Shown one piece after another: positions 44,969-52,964 of a stretch of DNA of 64,000 nt. Both the position numbers and the translations under genes were made by a program. How positions within the stretch are numbered: the stretch's first letter is position 1; each line of letters begins with the position of its first letter. Location of the stretch: positions 1 to 64,000 of the forward strand of contig JBKQPG010000090.1 in NCBI GenBank assembly GCA_052145115.1, written 5' to 3'. This DNA comes from CAIVVT01 sp052145115. GTDB taxonomy: Bacteria; Acidobacteriota; Terriglobia; Bryobacterales; Bryobacteraceae. A model generated the notes under the pieces. That model made no database searches. It had not been told where the DNA came from and saw only the letters and a program-made list of their open reading frames with translations.

Positions 44969-47446
44969 TCAGCGGTAGTCGGCTTCGAGCTTCAACTGCT
45001 CACCGGCAGCCAGGCTGCGCTTTTTCGACCATACGGAAAAGGTGACGCGCGGGCCGGCCTTGGAGGTCCAGTTCAGCGTGACCCGCTCCACCAGCTCCTT
45101 GGGGAAGCGGTTGACGACATCGTCCAGGCCGGGCCGGATGAGCCGCCATTCTCCATCCGGCAGCTCCGACGCTTCGTAGGTCTGGGAGCCTTCCGGCGGT
45201 TCACCGGGCAGCAGGAGCTGCTGGTCGACCTGCGCACCGCCCACGGTGCGGAAGCGCACGCGCGCCGTGTCGATGTCGCCGGGATCCAGCTCGGCCCGCA
45301 TCAGCAGGACGGCCTCCAGCGGAGCGCGGGTGGAGTTGCGCGCCGTGACCGCGGTGTGGACCCACTCCTGGTCGAGCCGGATGCGGCGTTCCATGAGGAG
45401 CCCGTTGGGGCAGCGGCCGGCGAGCAGCGCCTCCTGGGGTCCGGCCGAGGCGGCTTTCCAGGTGGCGGGCCAGGCGTGGACCGGATAATCGGGAGCGGCT
45501 TGCGCCACCTGGCCAGCCAGGTTCGGATAGCGCTCCCAGGAGGGGTAGGCGCCGGCCCAGAGCTGTGTCAGCAGCGGCAACTGGCGGCCGGCGCGCCGGG
45601 CGGCAAGGCGCACGATGCGGCCGCCGAGTTCCGGCACGAGGGTGAGATTCCAGCTCTCGTTGTCGAGATGAACGGCGCCGTAGCCGGTTGTGGCGGCGGC
45701 GTCGGCCTCATCGCGCGTCAAATCATGCCCTTCGCTGATGCTGGTGATGCCGAAGCTGCGCAGCCGGGCCGCGAAATCGTGAAAGCGCTGCTGATAGCCG
45801 GCCAGGTCGGGCGGGCGGTAGACGGAGCCGTCGAAGGAGTAATCACGGGAACGCAGCAGCTCGACATATTCAATCGGCAGCCGCGCCTGCTCCACGCGCC
45901 GCCGCACGGCGTCGTCGGAGGCCGCGGCCAACGCCTGGTCAAACAGTCGCTCGGCCTGCGGCAGGAAGTCCGGCGAGAAGGTCAGGATATTGTAGATCCA
46001 CATGTGCTGGCCGAGGCCGCGGGGCGGCAGCCGGACTTCGTGCTGCAGCAGGTCGAAGTAGGCGCGCATGGGTTTGGCCGCGGGGCCGTAGACGCCTGCA
46101 AAGAAATCGTCCAGATCCCGTTCCACGTCGGTGTGCGGATTCCACAACAGGCGGGCCGCGATGTAGGAGCGCAGCCCGGCGTTTTCCCCCCCGCCGCCGG
46201 GGGCGTAGGAACCCTCGAGGAAGATGCCCACCACGCCGCTGCGCTGGTACAGCGGGATGTCGGCGGCGAGCTCGTCAAAATCGGGGAATGGCGCCAGGTA
46301 GTGGGAGAAATTCGTGTTGTAGTGCCAGATGTAAAGCTGGCTGGTGATGTCGGACCAGGCCTTGAGATTGCGCAGAAAGTATGCGCTGCGGGGGCACTGC
46401 TCAAAGGGGTGGGCCACGCAGACGCCGATGGGGCAGAGGCGGATGCGCACGTTGGGCCGCGGGCGGACATGCGCCGGCGGGTTCTCGCTGTAGGCGTAGG
46501 CGAGAGTGTCGATCAGCTTGCCGGGATTGGTCTTCTCGATCTCGGCCGCCAGAGAGTTGACAAACCGCAGAATCGCTCCGGAGTGCTGGCCACCCTCTTC
46601 CTGCTCGACGCGGCGGCAGCGGTCGCACTCGCACCAGCCGGAATAGTCGTTCTGGGAAACGGAGATGATGGCCGCGCTGGGGTGCTCCTGGATCCACTCG
46701 CGGACGCGCGCCACGGCCAGTTGCAGCACCTCCGGATTGGTGAGGCACAGTTGGGCCTGGGCGCCGCGCCGCGCGCCGTCCACCAGCGCGAAGTACTCGG
46801 GGTGGGACGCGAAATACTTCTGCGGGGGCACCAGGCTGTAGAAGCTGTGAACGAAGGGGAAGTACTCGACCTTGCCGCCCGTGGATGCATCCAGATCGGC
46901 GGAATTGCCATTGGTCTTGTTGCGCGCCGCCCAGTCTTTGTCGAAGGCTTCGCGGATGAAAACTTCGCGATATTCGAAGGCCGGTTTCTGGCGTTCATCG
47001 AGCGCCGGGATCTCGATGGTGCGCGATTTCGGAATGCGGCTGACCTGGGGCGTGAACCAGCGGCAGCCCAAACGCTCCAGGAACGTGTAGACGCCGTACA
47101 TGGTGCCGCGCTGCCGTCCCCCGGCGATGATGAGGTGCTTGCCGGCGGTCTGCAGGAGGAACTCTTCGGGACCGAAAGAAGCCGCGTCGAAGCCCGGCGC
47201 CACGCGCCGCAACGCCGCGCTGTCACCGATGAAGATGAGCGGCCGGGACGTCCGGCAATCGGCGCCAACGCTGAGGCGCGCGCCGGACATCTCCTCGACG
47301 AAGCGCTGCAGTTCGTTGGCGCCGCGCAGTTCGGACGGCGAGGCCTGGGGCGCCAGGCAGATCGAGTACGGCGAACGGCCGTCCTTCACCAGTGTGAGCG
47401 CGGAAAGAGGCAGGACGAGCGTGAGCAGGCACAGTAGCGGCTTCAC
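44969..47446 (-). CDS. DUF4838 domain protein, putative glycan-degrading enzyme
   Basis: 825 aa, exported (MKPLLCLLTLVLPLSALTL). Residues about 20-130 resemble the N-terminal domain of alpha-glucuronidases (FVEEMSGARLSVG; GGRQRGTMYGVYTFLERLGC). The DUF4838 barrel follows: FYSLVPPQKYFASHPEYFALV, ISVSQNDYSGWCECDRC and FLEGSYAPGGGG. The C-terminal 300 residues form a beta-sandwich. It starts at a GTG with no clear Shine-Dalgarno. The fold suggests an uncharacterised glycoside hydrolase of uronic-acid-containing glycans; the catalytic acids are not assigned. Confidence 0.85.
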   Translation of the reverse strand: MKPLLCLLTLVLPLSALTLVKDGRSPYSICLAPQASPSELRGANELQRFVEEMSGARLSVGADCRTSRPLIFIGDSAALRRVAPGFDAASFGPEEFLLQTAGKHLIIAGGRQRGTMYGVYTFLERLGCRWFTPQVSRIPKSRTIEIPALDERQKPAFEYREVFIREAFDKDWAARNKTNGNSADLDASTGGKVEYFPFVHSFYSLVPPQKYFASHPEYFALVDGARRGAQAQLCLTNPEVLQLAVARVREWIQEHPSAAIISVSQNDYSGWCECDRCRRVEQEEGGQHSGAILRFVNSLAAEIEKTNPGKLIDTLAYAYSENPPAHVRPRPNVRIRLCPIGVCVAHPFEQCPRSAYFLRNLKAWSDITSQLYIWHYNTNFSHYLAPFPDFDELAADIPLYQRSGVVGIFLEGSYAPGGGGENAGLRSYIAARLLWNPHTDVERDLDDFFAGVYGPAAKPMRAYFDLLQHEVRLPPRGLGQHMWIYNILTFSPDFLPQAERLFDQALAAASDDAVRRRVEQARLPIEYVELLRSRDYSFDGSVYRPPDLAGYQQRFHDFAARLRSFGITSISEGHDLTRDEADAAATTGYGAVHLDNESWNLTLVPELGGRIVRLAARRAGRQLPLLTQLWAGAYPSWERYPNLAGQVAQAAPDYPVHAWPATWKAASAGPQEALLAGRCPNGLLMERRIRLDQEWVHTAVTARNSTRAPLEAVLLMRAELDPGDIDTARVRFRTVGGAQVDQQLLLPGEPPEGSQTYEASELPDGEWRLIRPGLDDVVNRFPKELVERVTLNWTSKAGPRVTFSVWSKKRSLAAGEQLKLEADYR

Positions 47447-47903
47447 GGAGGATCATTCTACTCCGCGCCATCGCGCAGCGTCGCGGCGCCTGCATCGAGC
47501 TCGGCCGGTCCAGCAGGTTGCTGAAAAAGCCGATTGGCCGACTCGCTGACGGCGAGCGGCTCTGAAAGATCGTCCCCGCGACGGGCCACCAGGCGTCGAT
47601 CAGAGGCGCGTTTTCGGTGAAAACACCGTGCGCGAGTTACAAAAAGCGGTGCTTTTCGTGTTTTCACCGGGAGGAATGCAGGCTTTTGAGGCATTTTTAC
47701 GGCAAAACACACGGGTCCTTGCGGTTTTTTGCCGGGTGGGGACGCGGTGCGCGGGGTGAGAATGGGGGGCGCGGGGCGCAGAATGAACGGAAAAAGCGCC
47801 CGCTGGAGAAGCGGCTCACGGACTGGAAGGGCGGCCCCACCCGCCGTCGCGACTTTCGTCGCTATGGCGGGCAAGCGAGAGGCGGCGGCGTGGACGCGGG
47901 TTT
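47447..47903. other. 457-base gene-free region with several inverted repeats
   Basis: Contains dispersed repeat family B (47513-47562), a 12-bp inverted repeat cggtgaaaacac at 47615-47626 with gtgttttcaccg at 47658-47669, a nested palindrome gttttc-3-gaaaac at 47610-47624, and an 8-bp inverted repeat cggcaaaa/ttttgccg at 47700-47707 and 47727-47734. A minus-strand frame across it (47458-47907) is low in evidence: it lacks a ribosome binding site, overlaps the dctA stop and changes composition along its length. I see no promoter that can be trusted. Confidence 0.55.
47513..47562 (+). repeat. Dispersed repeat family B, copy 1
   Basis: A 50-base core beginning gcaggttgctgaaaa, then gccgattg, and ending agcggctc matches 56865-56913 with a few substitutions and one single-base length difference. 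Both copies lie in intergenic DNA on the same strand. Confidence 0.75.
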
Positions 47904-49178
47904 TCAAGGGTTGGCGGGGTGTGGGGATAGCTGGCGGGCGAGCTGGGCGGGGTCGAGATCGCCGGTCCAGCGCGCGACCACGAGCGTAGCGACGCCGTTG
48001 CCGATGACGTTGGTGAGGGCGCGCGCTTCGGACATGAACATGTCGACTCCGAGGATCAGGGCGAGGCCGCCGACGGGGAGATTGCCCATGGCGGAGAGGG
48101 TGGCGGCGAGGACGATGAAGCCGCTGCCGGTGACGCCGGCGGCGCCCTTGGAGGTCAGCAGCAGGACGGCCAGGAGGGTCAGTTCCTGGGTGACGGTAAG
48201 GTGCGTATTGGTGGCCTGGGCGATGAAGATGGAGGCCATGGTGAGGTAGATGGAAGTGCCATCGAGATTGAAGGAGTAGCCGGTGGGGATGACCAGGCCG
48301 ACGGTGGAACGGCCGGCGCCGAGGGCCTCGAGTTTGGCCATCATGCGGGGCAGGACGGCCTCGGAGGAGGAGGTCCCAAGGACGATCAGCAGCTCCTCGC
48401 CGATGTAGCGCAGGAAACGGAAAATGCTGAATCCGGTGAGCCGCGCGATGAGGCCGAGGACGCCGAAGATAAACAGCAGGCAGGTCAGGTAGAAGCAGCC
48501 CATGAGCCAGGCCAGCGAGGCCAGGCTGCGCAGGCCGTAGGAGCCGATGGTGAAGGCCATGGCGCCAAAAGCGCCGAGGGGCGCGAGGTACATGATCATT
48601 CGCACCATGGCGAAGAGGATCGCGGAGAGTTTATCGATGACCTGCAGGACGAGGTTATGGCGCGCGCCGAGGCGCTGCACAGCGATGCCGAACAGGACGG
48701 CGATGAGCAGCACCTGCAGGATTTCGCCGCGGGCGAAGGCGTCGACAAAGGTGGTGGGGATGAGGTTGAGGAGGAAGTCCTTGGTGGATTGCAGGCGGCC
48801 GGGCGCGGCGTAGGAGGAGACGGCGCGGAGGTCGAGGCTGCGGACGTCGACGTTCATCCCGGCGCCGGGGCGGACGAGGTGGACGACGCACAGGCCGAGG
48901 ATCAGCGCCAGCGTGCTGACCGCTTCGAAGTAAAGCAGCGCCAGGCCGCCGGTGCGGCCGACTTTTTTGAGGTCCTCGGCGCCGGCGATGCCGAGCACGA
49001 CGGTGCAGAAGATGACCGGCGCGATGATCATCTTGATGAGCTTGATGAAGCCATCGCCGAAGGGCTTCATGGCGGCGGCGGCGGCCGGGGCGAAGACGCC
49101 GAGCAGGACGCCGGCCGTGATGGCCAGCAAGATGTAGAAGAACATCGAGCGCAGGATGGAACGGGGCGAGGGCAGCAT
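47904..49178 (-). CDS. dctA: Dicarboxylate/amino acid:cation symporter (DAACS family)
   Basis: 424 aa. GltPh-like transporter with eight helices and two hairpin loops: TSSSEAVLPRMM is the first hairpin serine-rich motif, GYSFNLDGTSIYLT the NMDGT-type sodium/substrate motif, and GVTGSGFIVLAATLSAMG the second hairpin. DctA-type carriers import C4-dicarboxylates or glutamate/aspartate with sodium or protons. No regulator is adjacent. A downstream MFFYILL start is possible, but the ATG at 49178 is compatible with family length. Confidence 0.93.
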   Translation of the reverse strand: MLPSPRSILRSMFFYILLAITAGVLLGVFAPAAAAAMKPFGDGFIKLIKMIIAPVIFCTVVLGIAGAEDLKKVGRTGGLALLYFEAVSTLALILGLCVVHLVRPGAGMNVDVRSLDLRAVSSYAAPGRLQSTKDFLLNLIPTTFVDAFARGEILQVLLIAVLFGIAVQRLGARHNLVLQVIDKLSAILFAMVRMIMYLAPLGAFGAMAFTIGSYGLRSLASLAWLMGCFYLTCLLFIFGVLGLIARLTGFSIFRFLRYIGEELLIVLGTSSSEAVLPRMMAKLEALGAGRSTVGLVIPTGYSFNLDGTSIYLTMASIFIAQATNTHLTVTQELTLLAVLLLTSKGAAGVTGSGFIVLAATLSAMGNLPVGGLALILGVDMFMSEARALTNVIGNGVATLVVARWTGDLDPAQLARQLSPHPANP

Positions 49179-49275
49179 CAGGGACGAAACACCTTCCCCA
49201 TATCAGAACACTAAAGGGGCACGAGCTGTAGCTGGGGGGCGGGCGGGGGCGCGCGAGAGCGGATTGGCGAGGCGA

Positions 49276-49806
49276 TTACCGGAGGGATTTCTCGATGGCG
49301 GCGATCACTTCAGGAGCGTCAGGCGGGACCGAAGGGCCGAAACGGGCGATCACGCGGCCGTCCCGGCCGGCCAGGAACTTGGTGAAGTTCCAGCCGATGC
49401 CGCCGCCGGTGGAGGGGTTGGCTCGCTTGTCGGTGAGGAACTGGTAGAGCGGCGTCTGGGCGGAGCCTTTCACGGATACCTTGGCGAACATGGGGAAGGT
49501 GACGTGGTATTTGCGTGCGCAGAAGGACTTGATCTCAGCGTTGGTGCCGGGCTCCTGCCACAGGAAGTTATTGGCGGGGAAGCCGAGGACGATGAAGCCG
49601 CGATCCTTGTACTTCTCGTACAGCGCTTCGAGGGCGGCGTATTGCGGCGTGAAACCGCAGCGGCTGGCGACGTTGACGATCAACGCGACCTGGCCTTTGA
49701 ATTGCGCCAGGGGAACCGGCTGGCCGTCGATGGAATTGAGAGTGAACTCGTGGATCGACGAAGCCGCGGAAAGGGACTTAGCGAAGAACAGCGCGGCGAG
49801 GAGCAT
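49276..49806 (-). CDS. Glutathione peroxidase-family thiol peroxidase, exported
   Basis: 176 aa. The peroxidatic cysteine is C50 in NVASRCGFT, and IGWNFTKFL carries the conserved Trp and Asn. The third tetrad block reads GFPANNFLWQEPG where classical enzymes have FPCNQF, so the Gln and the resolving cysteine are replaced. A signal peptide (MLLAALFFAKSLSA) sends it to the periplasm. I chose the ATG at 49806, preceded by GAGG nine bases away; a GTG at 49821 lacks a ribosome binding site. It likely reduces peroxides with thioredoxin-like donors. Confidence 0.9.
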   Translation of the reverse strand: MLLAALFFAKSLSAASSIHEFTLNSIDGQPVPLAQFKGQVALIVNVASRCGFTPQYAALEALYEKYKDRGFIVLGFPANNFLWQEPGTNAEIKSFCARKYHVTFPMFAKVSVKGSAQTPLYQFLTDKRANPSTGGGIGWNFTKFLAGRDGRVIARFGPSVPPDAPEVIAAIEKSLR

Positions 49807-49894
49807 GGCGGGAAACCTCACATTTTTTCAGATGCCGGCGCGGACGGGGGGATGCACGGGAGCGACGCGCGGCGGGGACGCGGCTGGTTTGGAT

Positions 49895-51298
49895 TCAACG
49901 CGTGGTTTCGGCCAGCCGCGCCGGTTTGAGCGTCCAGCCCTGGAGACGGCCCAATGCGAGCAGGCTGGGGGCGGAGAAGCCGGCGGGGTGGATGGGCCAT
50001 TGGAAAGGCTGGGCTGGATCGGTGGCGAAGTAGCGCTCGAATCCGACCTGGCCGCGAAGGAGGCGGACGTCGCTGGCCGGCGTGAGGACGCTGCCGGCCA
50101 GAGTGGCCGTGAAGTCGGGCAGGGAGAGCGTTGAGGAGCCGATGAAGACCTCGCTGGGCAGACGGCGATTGCGGCGAATGAAATCGGCGGCGTCGCGACG
50201 GGCGCGCTCGAAGGCCGCGGCTGGAATGGACGGTTGCGAGTAGGTCGTCAGGCCGGACTCAGTGGGACCGTCGACGACGGCGGGCTCGAGGCCGAGCAGA
50301 GAGAGAAGCATGTCGGCAGGCGACAGCACCTGGCCGTGGAGTTGGCCGAAGATGATCTGGCGGCTGAGATGCGCAGCGACCTCAGCGCGGTCCACGGCGT
50401 GGGGGAGGGGCTGCTCGAACAGGCCGAGCAGTTGGTCGGCGGCGGCGAAGCGGACGCCGGGAACGCTGTGCATGTGTTCGACAAAGCGGCGCAGAACGCC
50501 GTAGCAGCGTTCGGATTCGGCGGCGGTGCGGCGATGGGGTCTGACCCAGGCGCTGCGCTCGGGGTTGGCACCGAGAGAGAAGTTGACGGCATCCCAGAAT
50601 TCGGTGGTCACGAATTCGTTGGGGTGGTAGTAGATGCTAATGACGCCACCGGTTGGGGCGAGGCGCTGCACGGCCTGGTCGAAGCGGGCGTAGGCGGCGG
50701 GGTCCTCCGCTCCGGCGTCCAGATCGGCGCGGAACTGGTTGCGGCCCATGTGGAAGACGTGCAGCAGCCCGCCGTACCAGAAGGGCTGGTCATCGAGGCC
50801 GACCTGGACGCCTTCATCGAGGTAAACCGGGATGCCCATGCGGCGCAGCGCGGGATTGCTCTGCGGACCCCAGGAACTGCCGGGCTGGCCGTAGCAGACG
50901 GGCGGCTTGCCGAAGACGCGGCGCACGTCCGCGGCGCCGGAGGCTTCGCGGCGCTCGAACTCGGCCGCGCCTTCGAGGAAGCCCATGCGCGAGAGGTATT
51001 CCGAAGGCGTGGGGGGCACGCTGTGCCAGTTGGAGTGATAGCCGATGGCATGGCGGGAGAGCGCGGCGATGACGTCGCGGCGGCCGCGGCTTTCGAGCAC
51101 GCGGGCCTTTTCGCCGACCACTTTGAAGGTGGCGCGGACACCCAGGGCGGTGAGGTCGCTGGCGATGCGCAGCGCGGCGTCGTCGGAGGCGGGCTCGATG
51201 TAATCCTCGGTGTCGAACCAGAGAACGACGTACACGGGCGGCTGGGCGGAGAGGCAGGCGGCGAAGATCAGCAGGGCGAGAAGGAGAGTGCGCAACAT
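49895..51298 (-). CDS. Polysaccharide deacetylase-like protein, exported
   Basis: 467 aa with a signal peptide (MLRTLLLALLIFAACLSAQ). The first half resembles the NodB/polysaccharide deacetylase barrel: VYVVLWFDTEDYIEP supplies Asp residues, GVRATFKVVGEKARVLESRG and HAIGYHSNWHS supply the strand and histidines. The second half (from about 280) is a separate alpha/beta region with no recognised family. Such proteins trim N- or O-acetyl groups from glycans, though the metal triad is not complete by eye. It is in a minus-strand run with a methyltransferase and a second deacetylase. Confidence 0.7.
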   Translation of the reverse strand: MLRTLLLALLIFAACLSAQPPVYVVLWFDTEDYIEPASDDAALRIASDLTALGVRATFKVVGEKARVLESRGRRDVIAALSRHAIGYHSNWHSVPPTPSEYLSRMGFLEGAAEFERREASGAADVRRVFGKPPVCYGQPGSSWGPQSNPALRRMGIPVYLDEGVQVGLDDQPFWYGGLLHVFHMGRNQFRADLDAGAEDPAAYARFDQAVQRLAPTGGVISIYYHPNEFVTTEFWDAVNFSLGANPERSAWVRPHRRTAAESERCYGVLRRFVEHMHSVPGVRFAAADQLLGLFEQPLPHAVDRAEVAAHLSRQIIFGQLHGQVLSPADMLLSLLGLEPAVVDGPTESGLTTYSQPSIPAAAFERARRDAADFIRRNRRLPSEVFIGSSTLSLPDFTATLAGSVLTPASDVRLLRGQVGFERYFATDPAQPFQWPIHPAGFSAPSLLALGRLQGWTLKPARLAETTR

Positions 51299-51339
51299 GA
51301 GGCTGCTATCATATCGCGGCAGCGGCGGGCGGGACGGAT

Positions 51340-52002
51340 TCAGCGCGGGGCAGCGGGGACGGGCTTGCGAAGGATCACCTGGTAGGCCTGGGAGAGCAGA
51401 TCATAGCGGCCGTGGAGGGACTCGAGAAAGAGGTCAATGGCCAACTGCGGCCGGCGGGAGGGGGGCTTGGCAGTCTCCAAAAGATAGTCGTCGAAAATGA
51501 GCAGGCCGCCGGGCTTCAGGAGGAGCCAGGCGCTGACGGCGTCAAAGAGGACGTTCAAGGCGAGGTGGCATCCGTCGACATAGACGATGTCGAAGCTCTC
51601 CCGGGGCAGCGCAGAGAGAAGATCTTCCGAGCGGCCCTTGAGTTTGGCGACCTTCCCCGCCAGGCCGGCGATGCGCAGGTTGTGGTCGAAACGGAGTTCC
51701 TGCGCCGGCGGCACCCAAGGGTCCAGGCAGACGATGGTGGCCGTGGGATGGGTGAGAACGTGCTCCAGGAACCAGATGGCCGAGCGGCCCTCGAGGCTTC
51801 CGATTTCGAGCATGCGCAGGTCCGGCCGGCCGCGATAGATTTCCAGCGCGGCGGTCCAGTCGCCGGCGTGTTTGGAGACGTGGTCCCGGGTGAAGGAATA
51901 ATCCGATTTGGATTTGAGTTGCCGCGCGACGAAGACGGCCTGGGCGCGCATCTGGAGTTGGTTGACGATAGCGATCAAACGCCGGAGGACGTTCAGGAGC
52001 AC
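51340..52002 (-). CDS. Class I SAM-dependent methyltransferase
   Basis: 220 aa. Methyltransferase_24-type domain: LRMLEIGSLEGRSAIWFLE (motif I), TIVCLDPWVPP (motif II), FDIVYVDGCHLALNVLFDA (motif IV, VDGxH) and LLKPGGLLIFDDYLL. The VDGxH and DDY pattern is typical of O-methyltransferases acting on sugars or lipids and of rhamnosyl/cephalosporin-hydroxylase relatives. Start is a GTG with AGGA nine bases upstream. It lies between two deacetylase-like genes, suggesting glycan modification. Confidence 0.85.
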   Translation of the reverse strand: MLLNVLRRLIAIVNQLQMRAQAVFVARQLKSKSDYSFTRDHVSKHAGDWTAALEIYRGRPDLRMLEIGSLEGRSAIWFLEHVLTHPTATIVCLDPWVPPAQELRFDHNLRIAGLAGKVAKLKGRSEDLLSALPRESFDIVYVDGCHLALNVLFDAVSAWLLLKPGGLLIFDDYLLETAKPPSRRPQLAIDLFLESLHGRYDLLSQAYQVILRKPVPAAPR

Positions 52003-52031
52003 GGGTTGGTTCCTGCCATGGATTGTAGAAA

Positions 52032-52856
52032 TTACGGCTGGGCCCGCTGGGCGCGGATGTAGCGGGCCACTTTTTCAACCGTGTCGAGCCAGACGCCGCT
52101 GGCGGGGTCCTGGGCGTAGTGGAGGAACTGCTCGAGGGCCATGAAGAGGGTGGTCTGGCGGCCGCCCGCGCCGATCTCGTGGCCGGCGAAAACGAGCCAG
52201 CCGCCGGTGCGGGCCGCTTCGACGACGGCGGCCTTCATCTGGTCGAAGCTCAGGCCGTCGGATTCCACGCCGAGCACCTGGGAGAGGTCGCAGAAGCGGG
52301 GGTCATTGGCCGATTCATCGCGAAAACCTCGGCCCACGAGGAAGCGCCCGGCGACGAGCGGGACATAGCTTTGCGTGGCTGTTCCGCGGCCGATGAACTT
52401 CTGGCCGCAGGGGTAGGCGAAGGTCACGGCCTGGACGCCGAGCAGACGCTGGATCTCGGCGTTGGCGCCGTCCATCTGGGCCTCGATCATGGCGGGCGTG
52501 TAATTTTCCAGAGCGTTGTCGCGCGACCAGGGGAAGTTGCCCGAGCAGGGGTGGGAAGTGGTGTGATTGCCGATTTCATGGCCCTCCGCAGCGGCTTTTT
52601 TCCAGCCCGCGAGACGGTCCATCATGCGGGGCGGATTGACGAAGAAAGTGACGCGGGCGCCAAAGCGGTCGAACAGCGGGAGGCCGACGTCGATCTGGCT
52701 CGTGCGGGCGTCGTCGAAAGAGAGACTGACGGCGACGCGTTTGCCGTCGGGCCAGCGGAAGGGCGCGCGCGGCTGGGCCTGCAGTTCGGAGGGCAGGGTG
52801 AGGGGACCGGCACAGGCCAGCAGGACCAGGCATCTCAGGAATATCGCTTGCTTCAC
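52032..52856 (-). CDS. Polysaccharide deacetylase (NodB homology), exported
   Basis: 274 aa with a signal peptide (MKQAIFLRCLVLLACAGPL). NodB domain: motif 1 is VAVSLSFDDARTSQID, with the catalytic base and metal Asp; motif 2 is GNHTTSHPCS (HxxxH); TFAYPCGQK is motif 3; and GGWLVFAGHEIGAG is near motif 5. It removes acetyl groups from peptidoglycan, chitin or xylan; the target is unknown. It starts at a GTG with GAGGTAA just upstream. It is 29 bases from the methyltransferase gene and probably co-transcribed. Confidence 0.9.
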   Translation of the reverse strand: MKQAIFLRCLVLLACAGPLTLPSELQAQPRAPFRWPDGKRVAVSLSFDDARTSQIDVGLPLFDRFGARVTFFVNPPRMMDRLAGWKKAAAEGHEIGNHTTSHPCSGNFPWSRDNALENYTPAMIEAQMDGANAEIQRLLGVQAVTFAYPCGQKFIGRGTATQSYVPLVAGRFLVGRGFRDESANDPRFCDLSQVLGVESDGLSFDQMKAAVVEAARTGGWLVFAGHEIGAGGRQTTLFMALEQFLHYAQDPASGVWLDTVEKVARYIRAQRAQP

Positions 52857-52964
52857 TGGGTTACCTCGATGGGACGACGTTTGAGCAGGCCCAGGCGGGG
52901 ATTGGCGCCGGGCGCAAACCGCATGGACTCCAAACCTATTCTACTGACGCGCAGGCGCGGCGCC

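Noticed and set aside
44885..47437. 850-aa open frame on the plus strand
   Set aside because: Antisense to the DUF4838 gene; no domain or ribosome binding site.
47458..47907. 149-aa frame on the minus strand
   Set aside because: Crosses repeat family B and several inverted repeats, lacks a ribosome binding site, and overlaps the stop of dctA.
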